Below are positions 16,428 to 24,444 of a DNA stretch of 35,379 nt, in pieces. Made by a program: the position numbers and the translations under genes. This DNA is from Rhodospirillaceae bacterium (GTDB taxonomy: Bacteria > Pseudomonadota > Alphaproteobacteria > MPNO01 > UBA2964). The notes under the pieces are model-generated. The model had not been told where the DNA came from. It did not search any database and worked only from the letters and a program-made list of their open reading frames with translations. How positions within the stretch are numbered: position 1 is the stretch's first letter; each line of letters starts with the position of its first letter. The stretch covers positions 1-35,379 of the forward strand of contig PATI01000013.1 of the NCBI GenBank assembly GCA_002712335.1, in the 5' to 3' direction.

Positions 16428-16967
16428 TTAACCAATATTATTTGGAGCGTTGGCGGCGGGTTTCCATAGACAAATTGTTGTTCTAACAATCTGAATTGAA
16501 AGTAATAAACCTCCGAAGAAAATGGCTACATGAAATGGCCAGACAAACCATCGCAGAGAAGTCGGCATGCGCTCATCAAAAATCAAAGTTTCTTGAGCAA
16601 GGGTGAATCCGGATAACGTTAATCCAAGAGCTAGGATTGCCGTAATTAAGTTTGCTGCAGTTTGAATGAATTTTTGTCCCTTTCCATCAAAAAGATTTTC
16701 TAGCAGGGTAAAACGAATATTTACCCGGAACCTAACAGCAGCTGCGATGCCTACAAATGTGCCCCATATCATTGAGTACCTAACAAGAATTTCTATGGAG
16801 GGGTCCGACCAAGAAAAACCATAACGCGTTATAACCATCACAAACATGGCTACTGCCCCTAGAGTAAAAAGGGTCGCTGTAATTATGTCTGCGAAAGTAT
16901 CAAACCCGCGCCAGAATTTTTCTAGGTAATGACGCGGGTTTGAATCTAGGTTCATTGCATAAGACAC
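16428..16967 (-). CDS. dctQ: TRAP transporter small permease (DctQ)
   Basis: A 179-residue membrane protein with four predicted helices and the DctQ signatures FADIITATLFTLGAVAMF, SDPSIEILVRYSMIWGTFVG and AAVRFRVNIRFTLLENL. DctQ associates with DctM and is required for TRAP transport. It lies between the binding-protein gene (33 bases) and DctM (6 bases). The ribosome-binding site before the ATG is weak; a start at Met5 (MNLDSNP) is possible. Confidence 0.9.
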   Translation of the reverse strand: MSYAMNLDSNPRHYLEKFWRGFDTFADIITATLFTLGAVAMFVMVITRYGFSWSDPSIEILVRYSMIWGTFVGIAAAVRFRVNIRFTLLENLFDGKGQKFIQTAANLITAILALGLTLSGFTLAQETLIFDERMPTSLRWFVWPFHVAIFFGGLLLSIQIVRTTICLWKPAANAPNNIG

Positions 16968-17000
16968 GAATTGTCTAATTAATATCAGTAAAGACCTTAA

Positions 17001-17978
17001 TCAGTTTTTTATTTTTTTCATCATGGCCTTAATTTCGGGATCCAAGCCTGAATACAGCGGTTTTAAGGTTTTAATCCATCGTGCTCTTTCAGATTTTGAG
17101 AATCCGATAACTTTCATGCCATTTGCGGCTACATTTTTATATGCACTCTCAACGGCATTTCTGATTTCTTTTAAGTTATATGCTTTGGCTTCTGCGAGTG
17201 CGGTCCGTATAAGCTTCTGTCCGTCTGGACCTTGTTTTTTAAACCAAGCAGGGTTTACAACTACGACGTAACCAAATGGGAAGAGATTTACTTTTGTTAC
17301 TGAGTTGAGCACCTCATATAATTTTATAAGGTTTCCGTATGGAGGAGTGGTCCATGCTCCGTCCGCTACACCTGTTTTGAGTGCCAAAAATACTTCTGGG
17401 CCGGGGATAGCGGTGGGCGAGCCGCCAAGGGCTTTTGTTGAATTCGCAAGAACCTCGGAGGGCCAAACTCTAATTTTCAGATTTTTTAGGTCTGCTACGG
17501 TTTGAATAGGCTTTTTAGACCAAAGGGCAACAAAACCATCATACCAGAAATGAGTGGCGAGTACCCTTTTCTTATTTAGTTTTTTAAGAAGATCTTTACC
17601 GATAGGTCCATTGAGAACCTTTTCCATTGATCCGTAACTTTCGAATAGCATTGGAACTTCCAATAATTTGAATGCAGGTTCAATATTTGAGACATAACCG
17701 ATTGTGGGTATTGCCATTTGAACTTGTCCACGTGCTACAGCTGGAACCTCATCCTTACCGGTCATTAACTGAGCAGATGGGAAGATTGAAACTTTGTATT
17801 TTCCCTTAGAAATCGTCTCCAGTGACTTTTTGAAGGCTTCTGCTGAACGAGTCTTAATATGCCCAGGAGGAGTTTCCATTGGGATCTTAATTTCCGTTTG
17901 TGCTTTTGCTTCTTGTTGTGGGCTTATGATTGGGAAACTAAATAATACTGCTGCAAAAATCGTTCCAATATATTTCAT
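17001..17978 (-). CDS. dctP: TRAP transporter periplasmic substrate-binding protein (DctP)
   Basis: A 325-residue protein with a cleavable signal peptide: a Lys2 start, a hydrophobic core IGTIFAAVLFSFPII and a likely cleavage after AKA near residue 27. The mature part has DctP features: ETPPGHIKTRSAEAFKKSLE, the fold-hinge ARGQVQMAIPT, the organic-acid-binding Arg region LKNLKIRVWPSEV and ALKTGVADGAWTTP. It delivers a carboxylate ligand to the DctQM permease. AAGG lies 7 bases before the ATG. The 127-base gap upstream is AT-rich and holds a perfect 10-base palindrome TTTGTACAAA (18074-18083) that could be an operator, so this gene may have its own promoter. Confidence 0.93.
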   Translation of the reverse strand: MKYIGTIFAAVLFSFPIISPQQEAKAQTEIKIPMETPPGHIKTRSAEAFKKSLETISKGKYKVSIFPSAQLMTGKDEVPAVARGQVQMAIPTIGYVSNIEPAFKLLEVPMLFESYGSMEKVLNGPIGKDLLKKLNKKRVLATHFWYDGFVALWSKKPIQTVADLKNLKIRVWPSEVLANSTKALGGSPTAIPGPEVFLALKTGVADGAWTTPPYGNLIKLYEVLNSVTKVNLFPFGYVVVVNPAWFKKQGPDGQKLIRTALAEAKAYNLKEIRNAVESAYKNVAANGMKVIGFSKSERARWIKTLKPLYSGLDPEIKAMMKKIKN

Positions 17979-18105
17979 TTTCTTACCTTTTTAACTTCGA
18001 GTTTGTTATTGAATTAAATTTTCTACCATCAACTGATGAGAGTTTCTGATTTTAGAAAAAAAGTCACGGAATATTTGTACAAAAATTGTTTAAATTTTGT
18101 GAACT

Positions 18106-18750
18106 TTAAACTTTGTTCCAGATATCCTCTATGTCCTCCGTCTTAGTAACAATACCAAATCGGTGGCGAATGGTTTCAATTGTTGACTCATGCAGTGCCA
18201 TATTCCAACTTGCTGTTGCGTCAGAGGGTAAACATACATAGTAACCAGTTTCAAATGCGTCTCTTAGGGTACTCTCTACGCATACGTTTGTTGAAACCCC
18301 TGTTGTAATAACAGTTTTAATTCCTCGTGACCTTAAAACCATATCCAGATCTGTACCTTTGAACGCGCTGTACCTATGTTTTCGAATTATTAATTCATTT
18401 TTTAATGGTTTTAATTCATCAATAAATTCGGCTCCTTCAGAGCCGGCCATGCATAATTTATGAGATGAGTAAGTGGATTTTTTTCTTTGGGAGAGCCAAG
18501 AGCCAGAATCAGAGAGATTGTCAGGTAATGTCCAAAATCCGACATGGCAAATCATAACATTTTTTTTTCGAGCTAAACTAAGCAATTTTCTCAGACTTGG
18601 TATGATATTGCGGGTTGCCTGAAGGTCCCGTCCTGCTGCGTCACATAGAAACCCATCATACACTAGGTCTTTCTGCATATCGATAATTACCAGAGCTGTA
18701 TGAGGCGGCGAAATATAGTTTTTTAAATCCTCGAAGTATTTCAATGTCAT
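18106..18750 (-). CDS. Isochorismatase-like cysteine hydrolase (RutB-like amidohydrolase)
   Basis: A 214-residue cytoplasmic enzyme of the isochorismatase-like family with the Asp-Lys-Cys triad: Asp in LVIIDMQKD, Lys in IIRKHRYSAF and Cys in GVSTNVCVESTLRD. The stretch RSRGIKTVITTG followed by STNVCVESTLRD is particularly close to RutB, which hydrolyses (peroxy)ureidoacrylate to release carbamate; other relatives are N-carbamoylsarcosine amidase and nicotinamidase. The ATG at 18750 is preferred (GAGG 9 bases upstream, 4 bases after the preceding stop); a longer form from 18849 would overlap the deacetylase gene by about 95 bases. It probably releases ammonia or carbamate from an amide intermediate in the leftward operon. 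The true substrate is unknown. Confidence 0.85.
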   Translation of the reverse strand: MTLKYFEDLKNYISPPHTALVIIDMQKDLVYDGFLCDAAGRDLQATRNIIPSLRKLLSLARKKNVMICHVGFWTLPDNLSDSGSWLSQRKKSTYSSHKLCMAGSEGAEFIDELKPLKNELIIRKHRYSAFKGTDLDMVLRSRGIKTVITTGVSTNVCVESTLRDAFETGYYVCLPSDATASWNMALHESTIETIRHRFGIVTKTEDIEDIWNKV

Positions 18751-18754
18751 TACT

Positions 18755-19633
18755 TTAATCCTCTGAGATCGGGGATGCATCTTTATACCATCTCCAAATA
18801 TCTTCCCCTTTAAGAAATAACGTATCAGTCCTCTTTTGTAGGTGATCAATTATCTTGGTTAAGTAAGAAAAGCGGTGAGGTACGCCCATTAGATGGGGAT
18901 GGATAGCTATGGTCAATATTTTGGGGTTTTGGTCTAATTCTTGATCAAAAATTAAAAGGGTGTCTAAAACACGCCGGAAAATTTCCTTGGATGTGTGTTT
19001 CTCGACGGCGTAGATGACGCTGTCGTTTAGTTCAAGAGAGTAGGGCAACGCCATTAATGGTCCAGACTTGGTTTGCATCCAGCATGGAAGGTCATCTAGT
19101 ACCCAATCAAATATATATTCTATTCCCATGGTCTTTAAAATATCGGGTGTTTGGGTAGTCTCCCTTAGACCAGGGCTGAGCCACCCCAGAGGCGTTTTGC
19201 CGGTAAATTCTTGTATTTGAGTTATGGCGTTTTCTACAAATTCAGCTTCATTATCGTGGTTTTGCATTGTGGTCTGGTGAACACCATGACCGATAAATTC
19301 CCAACCGGATTTTAACATTTCTTCTGCTAAGCTTGGGTAGGCGTTAATCACACTTGCGTTGATGCTCACCGCTGCAGGAATTTTCCTCTTCTGGAAGAAC
19401 TGCATAATTCTGGGCATGCCACAACGCATACCATATTCAGCCCAGCAGTAGTTTGGTATGTCGGGGATTACTTCGAGACCTTGGGGAGCAGTAAGTATTT
19501 TCCTCGGCATTTTTTGATCAAACTGCCAATGCTCCACATTGATTATTACCTGAATTATAAGATTTTTACCGCGTATAGACTTAATGCGGGGGCGTTCGTG
19601 GGACATTTGATATGGAATTCTTGGATTACTCAT
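18755..19633 (-). CDS. Polysaccharide deacetylase-family protein, PuuE (allantoinase)-like
   Basis: A 292-residue NodB-fold metal-dependent amidohydrolase. Features shared with the cytoplasmic PuuE/allantoinase-type branch are VIINVEHWQFD near residue 33, NYCWAEYGMRCGMPRIMQFF, the metal-binding GHGVHQTTM (two His), WLSPGLRETTQTPDIL and IAIHPHLMGVPHR near the C-terminus. There is no signal peptide, so it is not a cell-wall enzyme. The branch hydrolyses cyclic or linear amides such as allantoin. GGAGG lies 9 bases before the ATG. Together with the RutB-like gene 4 bases downstream, it suggests two successive C-N hydrolyses of a nitrogen-containing ring or imide. Confidence 0.82.
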   Translation of the reverse strand: MSNPRIPYQMSHERPRIKSIRGKNLIIQVIINVEHWQFDQKMPRKILTAPQGLEVIPDIPNYCWAEYGMRCGMPRIMQFFQKRKIPAAVSINASVINAYPSLAEEMLKSGWEFIGHGVHQTTMQNHDNEAEFVENAITQIQEFTGKTPLGWLSPGLRETTQTPDILKTMGIEYIFDWVLDDLPCWMQTKSGPLMALPYSLELNDSVIYAVEKHTSKEIFRRVLDTLLIFDQELDQNPKILTIAIHPHLMGVPHRFSYLTKIIDHLQKRTDTLFLKGEDIWRWYKDASPISED

Positions 19634-19706
19634 AATGCAGTTCCTCCTAATAACGTTGATTAAGAGTTAAGTTATCATTAGGTATCAAGGTGTATTCGAG
19701 TGCGAA

Positions 19707-20000
19707 CTATTTTTCGCAGTTTAACAATAAATATATAATTAATAGAAATGCAAATCCGCTTACAGCTGAAATGATTGTAAAACGCCATGCAAGGCGACAT
19801 CCCATTTCATCGAAATAGAGGTCTGGTTTCATCAGGTATGATGGTTTTATAAAATTTCTTTTACGAAACCATAAATTTTTAGGAGGGTCCGGAGGAACAA
19901 GGAGGTGGTCATTGAGCATTCGTGAAATTATTGCCATTGCTGCTGTGCCCGCTAGAAAAATCCAAACCAACGTTGTTGAGTATTCCCAGAGACTACACAT
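19707..20000 (-). CDS. Small membrane protein, unknown function
   Basis: A 97-residue protein with two predicted transmembrane helices: residues about 9-26 (TTLVWIFLAGTAAMAIIS) and about 74-93 (FTIISAVSGFAFLLIIYLLL), joined by a polar loop rich in Pro, Lys and Asp (PPDPPKNLWFRKR). I do not recognise a family. It starts 2 bases after the stop of the cyclodeaminase-like gene, so it is probably part of the leftward operon. No good Shine-Dalgarno sequence is visible. It could be a small accessory subunit of a transporter or an unrelated membrane protein. Confidence 0.55.
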   Translation of the reverse strand: MCSLWEYSTTLVWIFLAGTAAMAIISRMLNDHLLVPPDPPKNLWFRKRNFIKPSYLMKPDLYFDEMGCRLAWRFTIISAVSGFAFLLIIYLLLNCEK

Positions 20001-20002
20001 AA

Positions 20003-21112
20003 CTAGTCACGAATATCTTGGAGTAACCACTCTGTTGGTATCTCATATCCAAGGCCTGCCGCCTTCGCTAGCTCATATGTTTTCCCAGCAACGGCATGAA
20101 ACTGATTGCCTTGAAGATTACCACGCTCAGAATAAGTAATTTGTTTTTCTGAGGTTCTCGATTCTTTCGTTTTATGGAGAAGGTCAGAATAATAAATAAC
20201 TTTATCTGGCATGGCCACACCGTGGGCCCGTTTTCCGAGGGGTTTTTGTCTCAGCCCGTTATCAATATCGGATCTCGCCGCGTAGGTTATCCACTCATCG
20301 GCTAGAGCCATTTCCGGTAGGCCGGCTGGAGATGGGGCATTGCCAAAACGGAAATAAATATCAACCCTATCCTGTGCCTCTGGCGAAATCATGCCGGTTC
20401 CTCCACCAACGTTTACGATGTGCATTCCGGGCTCCAGAAGTTCAGGACGGACAATCGGCACGGAGGCATTGGTACAACCAGCGACAATATCGGCACCCTT
20501 GTATGCGCTTTCTTCATCATTGCAAGCGATGACTTCGACATTCCATTTGGACTTCATTTCGTCGGCATATTTTTCGCGGTTTTCTTTAGTCGGGCTGTAG
20601 ACTTGTATCTTCTTTATATTACGAACACACATAAATGCGTCGATATGACTTCTTGCCATTCCACCAGAACCAAGCATACAAACAACTTCTGAATTTGGTC
20701 TGCTCATATATTTGACTCCAATACCGCCGTCAGCACCTACGCGCATGTGCTGCAGTACGCCATCATTGATAAAAGCCAGTGGTTCCCCTGTCTCAGTGTT
20801 GGTCAAAAAAATCAGCCCGCAAAAAAGTCCTGGTTTGTTACAATATTTTTGATGCGTACGATTGCCGTCCACAACGGTTTCATAAGTGACGTCGGACTTC
20901 ATCCTAACAGCAAAATAACCCCTAGTTGATCCACCTTCCATGGTACCCCATTGGTAGACTTTTCCGTCGGAGGTTGGAATTTGGATATCAATTCTGGGCC
21001 TGCAAGTTGCCTCTTGTGCTACTAAGTCAGCGTATGCTTGCTCTAGAATGGCTATGGTGTCTTCCATGGTAAGAACCTGGGAAACCATTTCATTATTAAT
21101 TAGAAGCGTCAC
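20003..21112 (-). CDS. Ornithine cyclodeaminase/mu-crystallin family protein (copy 1)
   Basis: A 369-residue NAD(P)-binding protein. The Rossmann loop is VVCMLGSGGMARSHIDAF near residue 150, preceded by LQHMRVGADGGIGVKYMSR, where the substrate-carboxylate Arg lies. Lys in VRMKSDVTYE matches the substrate-binding Lys of ornithine cyclodeaminase. The family converts ornithine to proline with ammonia release, or acts as alanine dehydrogenase or ketimine reductase. The usual catalytic Asp-containing segment is replaced here by VNVGGGTGMISPEAQD, so ornithine is not a safe substrate. It starts with GTG (GAGGA 8 bases upstream) and is 17 bases downstream of its tandem paralogue, with which it aligns end to end. 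It may deaminate or reduce an imine in nitrogen release. Confidence 0.85.
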   Translation of the reverse strand: MTLLINNEMVSQVLTMEDTIAILEQAYADLVAQEATCRPRIDIQIPTSDGKVYQWGTMEGGSTRGYFAVRMKSDVTYETVVDGNRTHQKYCNKPGLFCGLIFLTNTETGEPLAFINDGVLQHMRVGADGGIGVKYMSRPNSEVVCMLGSGGMARSHIDAFMCVRNIKKIQVYSPTKENREKYADEMKSKWNVEVIACNDEESAYKGADIVAGCTNASVPIVRPELLEPGMHIVNVGGGTGMISPEAQDRVDIYFRFGNAPSPAGLPEMALADEWITYAARSDIDNGLRQKPLGKRAHGVAMPDKVIYYSDLLHKTKESRTSEKQITYSERGNLQGNQFHAVAGKTYELAKAAGLGYEIPTEWLLQDIRD

Positions 21113-21129
21113 AATGAGTTCCTCTTTCT

Positions 21130-22242
21130 TCAGTTTCTAATATCCTGCAAAAACCACTCCGTTGGCACTTCATTTCCTAGATTGGCTTCCCGAGCTTTTT
21201 CATAGGCACGTCCGGCGACGGCATGAAACTGATTGCCTTGAAGATTACCACGCTCAGAATAAGTAATTTCTTTGCTTGATTTTCTTCCTCTATTGGTGCC
21301 CTTCATTAGGTCAACAAAATATAAAACCTTTTCGGGCATAGCGACACCGTGACCGCGTTTACCCCGTTTTTTTTGCGTAAATCCATAATCGTGATCTGGC
21401 CGAGCTGAATAGGTTAAGTACTCGTCCGCCAAATTTAATTGGGGTAGGCCTTCGGGTGCTGGAGCATTACCAAAACGAAAATAGACATCGATCAATTCCT
21501 GAGCATCTGCGCCGATCATTCCACCACCGCCGCCAACATTAATAACGTGTTGTCCGGGTTCAAGACATTCTGCACGGATAACAGGCACTGCCGAGTCCGT
21601 GCAGCCAGCAATAATATCTGCACCTTTATAAATATCTTCTGGGTTATTATACACGATAACCTCGATGTTGTATTTTTCTTTCATTTCAGATGCATAAGCC
21701 TCACGATTAGCCTTTGTAGGGCTGAATACCTGTACCTTTTTAATTTTTCTTACACACATAAAAGCATCAAGGTGGGTACGTGCCATTCCCCCAGAACCAA
21801 TCATGCCTACTACTTCTGAGTCTTCGCGACTCATATACTTGACACCTATACCTCCATCAGCACCGACCCGCATATGTTGTAAAATTCCATCATTAATAAA
21901 AGCGAGCGGCGTACCGGTTTCCACATCTGTAACAAAAATTAATCCACAAAATGTTCCCGGCTCCACACAATATTTTTCCTGACTGCGGACACCTTCATAC
22001 TCTGTCTCATAAATGATGTCTGACTTCATACGGATTGCGAAATATCCTCCGACCGAGCCCCCCTCCATTGAACCCCATTGGTAGGCTTTATTTGGATCCT
22101 TTGTAGGAATTTGGATATCGACCCTAGGGCGGCAAACTGCTTCACCGTCTGCAAGGTCACGATATGCCTTTTCAAGGACATCAATTGTATCCTGCATGGT
22201 GAGGACTTTTGATACGACTTCGTTATTTATAAATAATGTCAT
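21130..22242 (-). CDS. Ornithine cyclodeaminase/mu-crystallin family protein (copy 2)
   Basis: A 370-residue tandem paralogue of the gene downstream, with the same landmarks: RMKSDIIYE, LQHMRVGADGGIGVKYMSR, VVGMIGSGGMARTHLDAF and VNVGGGGGMIGADAQELID. The C-terminal ERGNLQGNQFHAVAGRAYE is shared almost word for word with copy 1 and extends beyond normal cyclodeaminases (about 330-350 residues). Both copies keep the nucleotide loop, so both should bind NAD(P). A heteromer or two substrate variants are equally possible. AGGAAA lies 5-6 bases before the ATG, and the gap to the ThDP gene is 8 bases, so the genes are co-transcribed. Confidence 0.85.
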   Translation of the reverse strand: MTLFINNEVVSKVLTMQDTIDVLEKAYRDLADGEAVCRPRVDIQIPTKDPNKAYQWGSMEGGSVGGYFAIRMKSDIIYETEYEGVRSQEKYCVEPGTFCGLIFVTDVETGTPLAFINDGILQHMRVGADGGIGVKYMSREDSEVVGMIGSGGMARTHLDAFMCVRKIKKVQVFSPTKANREAYASEMKEKYNIEVIVYNNPEDIYKGADIIAGCTDSAVPVIRAECLEPGQHVINVGGGGGMIGADAQELIDVYFRFGNAPAPEGLPQLNLADEYLTYSARPDHDYGFTQKKRGKRGHGVAMPEKVLYFVDLMKGTNRGRKSSKEITYSERGNLQGNQFHAVAGRAYEKAREANLGNEVPTEWFLQDIRN

Positions 22243-22250
22243 TAGATTTC

Positions 22251-24113
22251 CTAATTTAGAGAAGTGCGCACATCCACCAATGCCACGCCACCTTTTTCCA
22301 CAACATCTGCAGCCTTTTTGAAAGCAGTAGCGAGTTCTTCAGGGTCTCGGACTGGCTCCTCTGCCCATGCACCATAACCCCGAGCTATTGTGCAGTAATC
22401 TGGCTCCGGGCCGACCATGCGCTGTCCTATCCAGGCATTCTCTGCTGGGCGACCCCGACGATAGGCCAGAGTGATTTGATGTTCTTCATCGTTGCCGAAA
22501 GAGGTATTATTATGGAGAACAATCATGATTGGAATTTTGTAGTGAACTGCTGTCCAGATTGCAGCGGGACCCATGGTGAAGTCGCCGTCACCGATTATTG
22601 CGACTGTGAATTTACCCTGATCACGCCCAGCAAGCGCCGACCCAATAATACCGCCTGGTCCATAGCCAATACCGCCACCGATGGAGTTGGACATAAATTG
22701 ACCGGCGCCATCGAATTCCCAAATGCCATCATACCATGCACGGTAGTTTCTCGCTGCGAGTAACCAATCCTTTTCTTTCACCACATTAAAAAGTTCTGCT
22801 GTCATTCTCGGCAGATAAATCGGCACCTGATCCCACTTTAATTTCATTGCCTCAAGTTGGCTTAAACGAAGTTTATCGTGCATCATTGCTACCTCGGCCC
22901 GACGGTCTTTGGCTTTAGCTAACCATGGTGGTTTTTCTTCCGCTCTTCTTTTGATTTCAGCGTTTATCTGTTTAAGTCCGTAAAGGCCGTCAGCCTGAAC
23001 CTGTATATCTACAGGGTGCAAAGGCCCCCCAAGGTGCGTCCAATGCTGGATTGTAAAATCATTCATGGACAGATCAATGACCGTCATTTTTCCTGCCGCA
23101 ACCTCTTCACCCGCACCGCGGGCTCCCTCATAGGCACCGATGTTATTGGATATATCAAGACAGTCGACGCACAATACAACATCTGTCTTTGCCATTAACA
23201 TCTTCTTGTATTCCCCTTCCGCTTTTGTTCTCCCAAAGCTGGCATTGAGATTCTGTGGGTGGTTTGAGGGCATACAAATAATATCATGTCCATCTTGGTA
23301 TGCGGCGCCGAGTATTTCCACAAGTTCGGTCATTACAGGAGTGGTCGCCTTGTCATATCCGACGCGGCCACCAAGGATAAGAGGCCATTCTGCATTAATA
23401 AGTGCTTCAACTGCGGAGGAGATTGATTCCCTTGGCGCGGCTACGGGTGGCGCTGGCAAATAGCGAGGTGTTTTTACATCTGGCAGGGACACCCCCTCTG
23501 GAATATTTGATTCTTGGACTAAAACATCAACGGATACATAGGTTGGTGAGCATGGAGCGCTGGTGGCTATACGCTGTGCACGTGCAATGGAGTCCAAACA
23601 TCCTTGGAGTGTTATAGGTTCATCTGTCCATTTGGTTACGTCCTTTACGATATCACATTGGGTATTAGCTGAATGAATCCAGTCTGTTTTACGGCGTTGG
23701 GCTGGGTCAGCCGGCCCAGAACCACCAAGTACAACTACCGGCATACGATCGGCCATAGCATTGTAAAATGCCATTGTTGCGTGTTGAATGCCAACGAGGT
23801 CATGCAGGAATGCCATAGCCGGTTTTCCAGTTGCCTTACAGTACCCTTGTGCCATTGCGACCGCTATTTCCTCATGAGCTACAAGAATGATCTTTGGTTT
23901 ATGGTTTTTGGTATGATTAACTAGAGAATCGTGTACGCCACGGAATGAAGAACCAGGAGTTAAAAATATATATTCATGACCCAGTGAGCCAATGAGCTCT
24001 GCTATAAGATCAGAACCATATTCCGCTTGTGGTTGGTTTGCGGGCAGGTTTACTGGGGTTTCTGATATGAAATCTGGTGCCGCAGTATAGTTATTATTGA
24101 TTTCGTCGCCCAT
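22251..24113 (-). CDS. ThDP-dependent enzyme, 2-oxoacid decarboxylase/acetolactate synthase superfamily (copy A)
   Basis: A 620-residue protein with three domains: a PYR domain with the catalytic Glu81 (LVAHEEIAVAMAQGY), a central domain (about residues 230-400), and a PP domain with the ThDP/Mg motif Gly508-Asp-Gly (IIGDGDFTMG) ending in LHNN about 28 residues later. PGSSFRGVHDSLVNH replaces the PGG loop of acetolactate synthases. Its N-terminus is about 12 residues longer than copies C and D, and GRPAENAWIGQRM links it to them. The family carboligates or decarboxylates 2-oxo acids; the reaction here is unknown. AGGA lies 7 bases before the ATG. It is the first gene of the leftward block and is divergent from copy B. 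Confidence 0.88.
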   Translation of the reverse strand: MGDEINNNYTAAPDFISETPVNLPANQPQAEYGSDLIAELIGSLGHEYIFLTPGSSFRGVHDSLVNHTKNHKPKIILVAHEEIAVAMAQGYCKATGKPAMAFLHDLVGIQHATMAFYNAMADRMPVVVLGGSGPADPAQRRKTDWIHSANTQCDIVKDVTKWTDEPITLQGCLDSIARAQRIATSAPCSPTYVSVDVLVQESNIPEGVSLPDVKTPRYLPAPPVAAPRESISSAVEALINAEWPLILGGRVGYDKATTPVMTELVEILGAAYQDGHDIICMPSNHPQNLNASFGRTKAEGEYKKMLMAKTDVVLCVDCLDISNNIGAYEGARGAGEEVAAGKMTVIDLSMNDFTIQHWTHLGGPLHPVDIQVQADGLYGLKQINAEIKRRAEEKPPWLAKAKDRRAEVAMMHDKLRLSQLEAMKLKWDQVPIYLPRMTAELFNVVKEKDWLLAARNYRAWYDGIWEFDGAGQFMSNSIGGGIGYGPGGIIGSALAGRDQGKFTVAIIGDGDFTMGPAAIWTAVHYKIPIMIVLHNNTSFGNDEEHQITLAYRRGRPAENAWIGQRMVGPEPDYCTIARGYGAWAEEPVRDPEELATAFKKAADVVEKGGVALVDVRTSLN

Positions 24114-24444
24114 TTAGCTTTCCTAAGAAAATTCGAGTGGATTCTATTATCTTAATTAGGTTGTTTTTTTTTGCACTTTAATATTGAGCAAACAATTTGG
24201 CAAAGGGCTCAGATTTATTTTATTACTGAAATTTGACTTCTTTGTTTTTCGGGAAGATTATAATCTCTAATTGTTTTTATTTGATTAATAAATCTTTTAC
24301 TGATTGTTTTTGTAATGCATTGGGTAATATTTAAGATTACAGTCTTAATGCCTCATTGGCCAAGACTGATGTACCTTAAGTCATAAACAAAAAGTTAGTT
24401 GGAGCGCATAGCGGTTTATTAGGAACCGAATGGGGGGAGATTTA
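24114..24444. promoter_or_regulatory. Divergent promoter region between the two ThDP operons
   Basis: About 330 bases without a gene, clearly AT-rich. It holds TTGACT (24233-24238) and TATAAT (24259-24264), but with a 20-base spacer. The -10 element lies in a perfect 12-base palindrome AGATTATAATCT (24255-24266), so it could serve both strands. Two nested dyads follow: TTAAGA/TCTTAA (24331-24336 and 24343-24348) and CAGTCTT/AAGACTG (24340-24346 and 24362-24368). The arms of the second are about two helical turns apart, as expected for a dimeric regulator. No terminator was seen. Confidence 0.5.

Noticed and set aside
18751..18849. N-terminal extension of the RutB-like hydrolase overlapping the deacetylase gene
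   Set aside because: The extension is basic, lacks family similarity and a ribosome-binding site, while the ATG at 18750 has one and lies directly after the previous stop.
24233..24264. TTGACT and TATAAT as a standard sigma-70 promoter
   Set aside because: The spacer is 20 bases, longer than the functional 16-18, so it is kept only as part of the regulatory region and not called a promoter.
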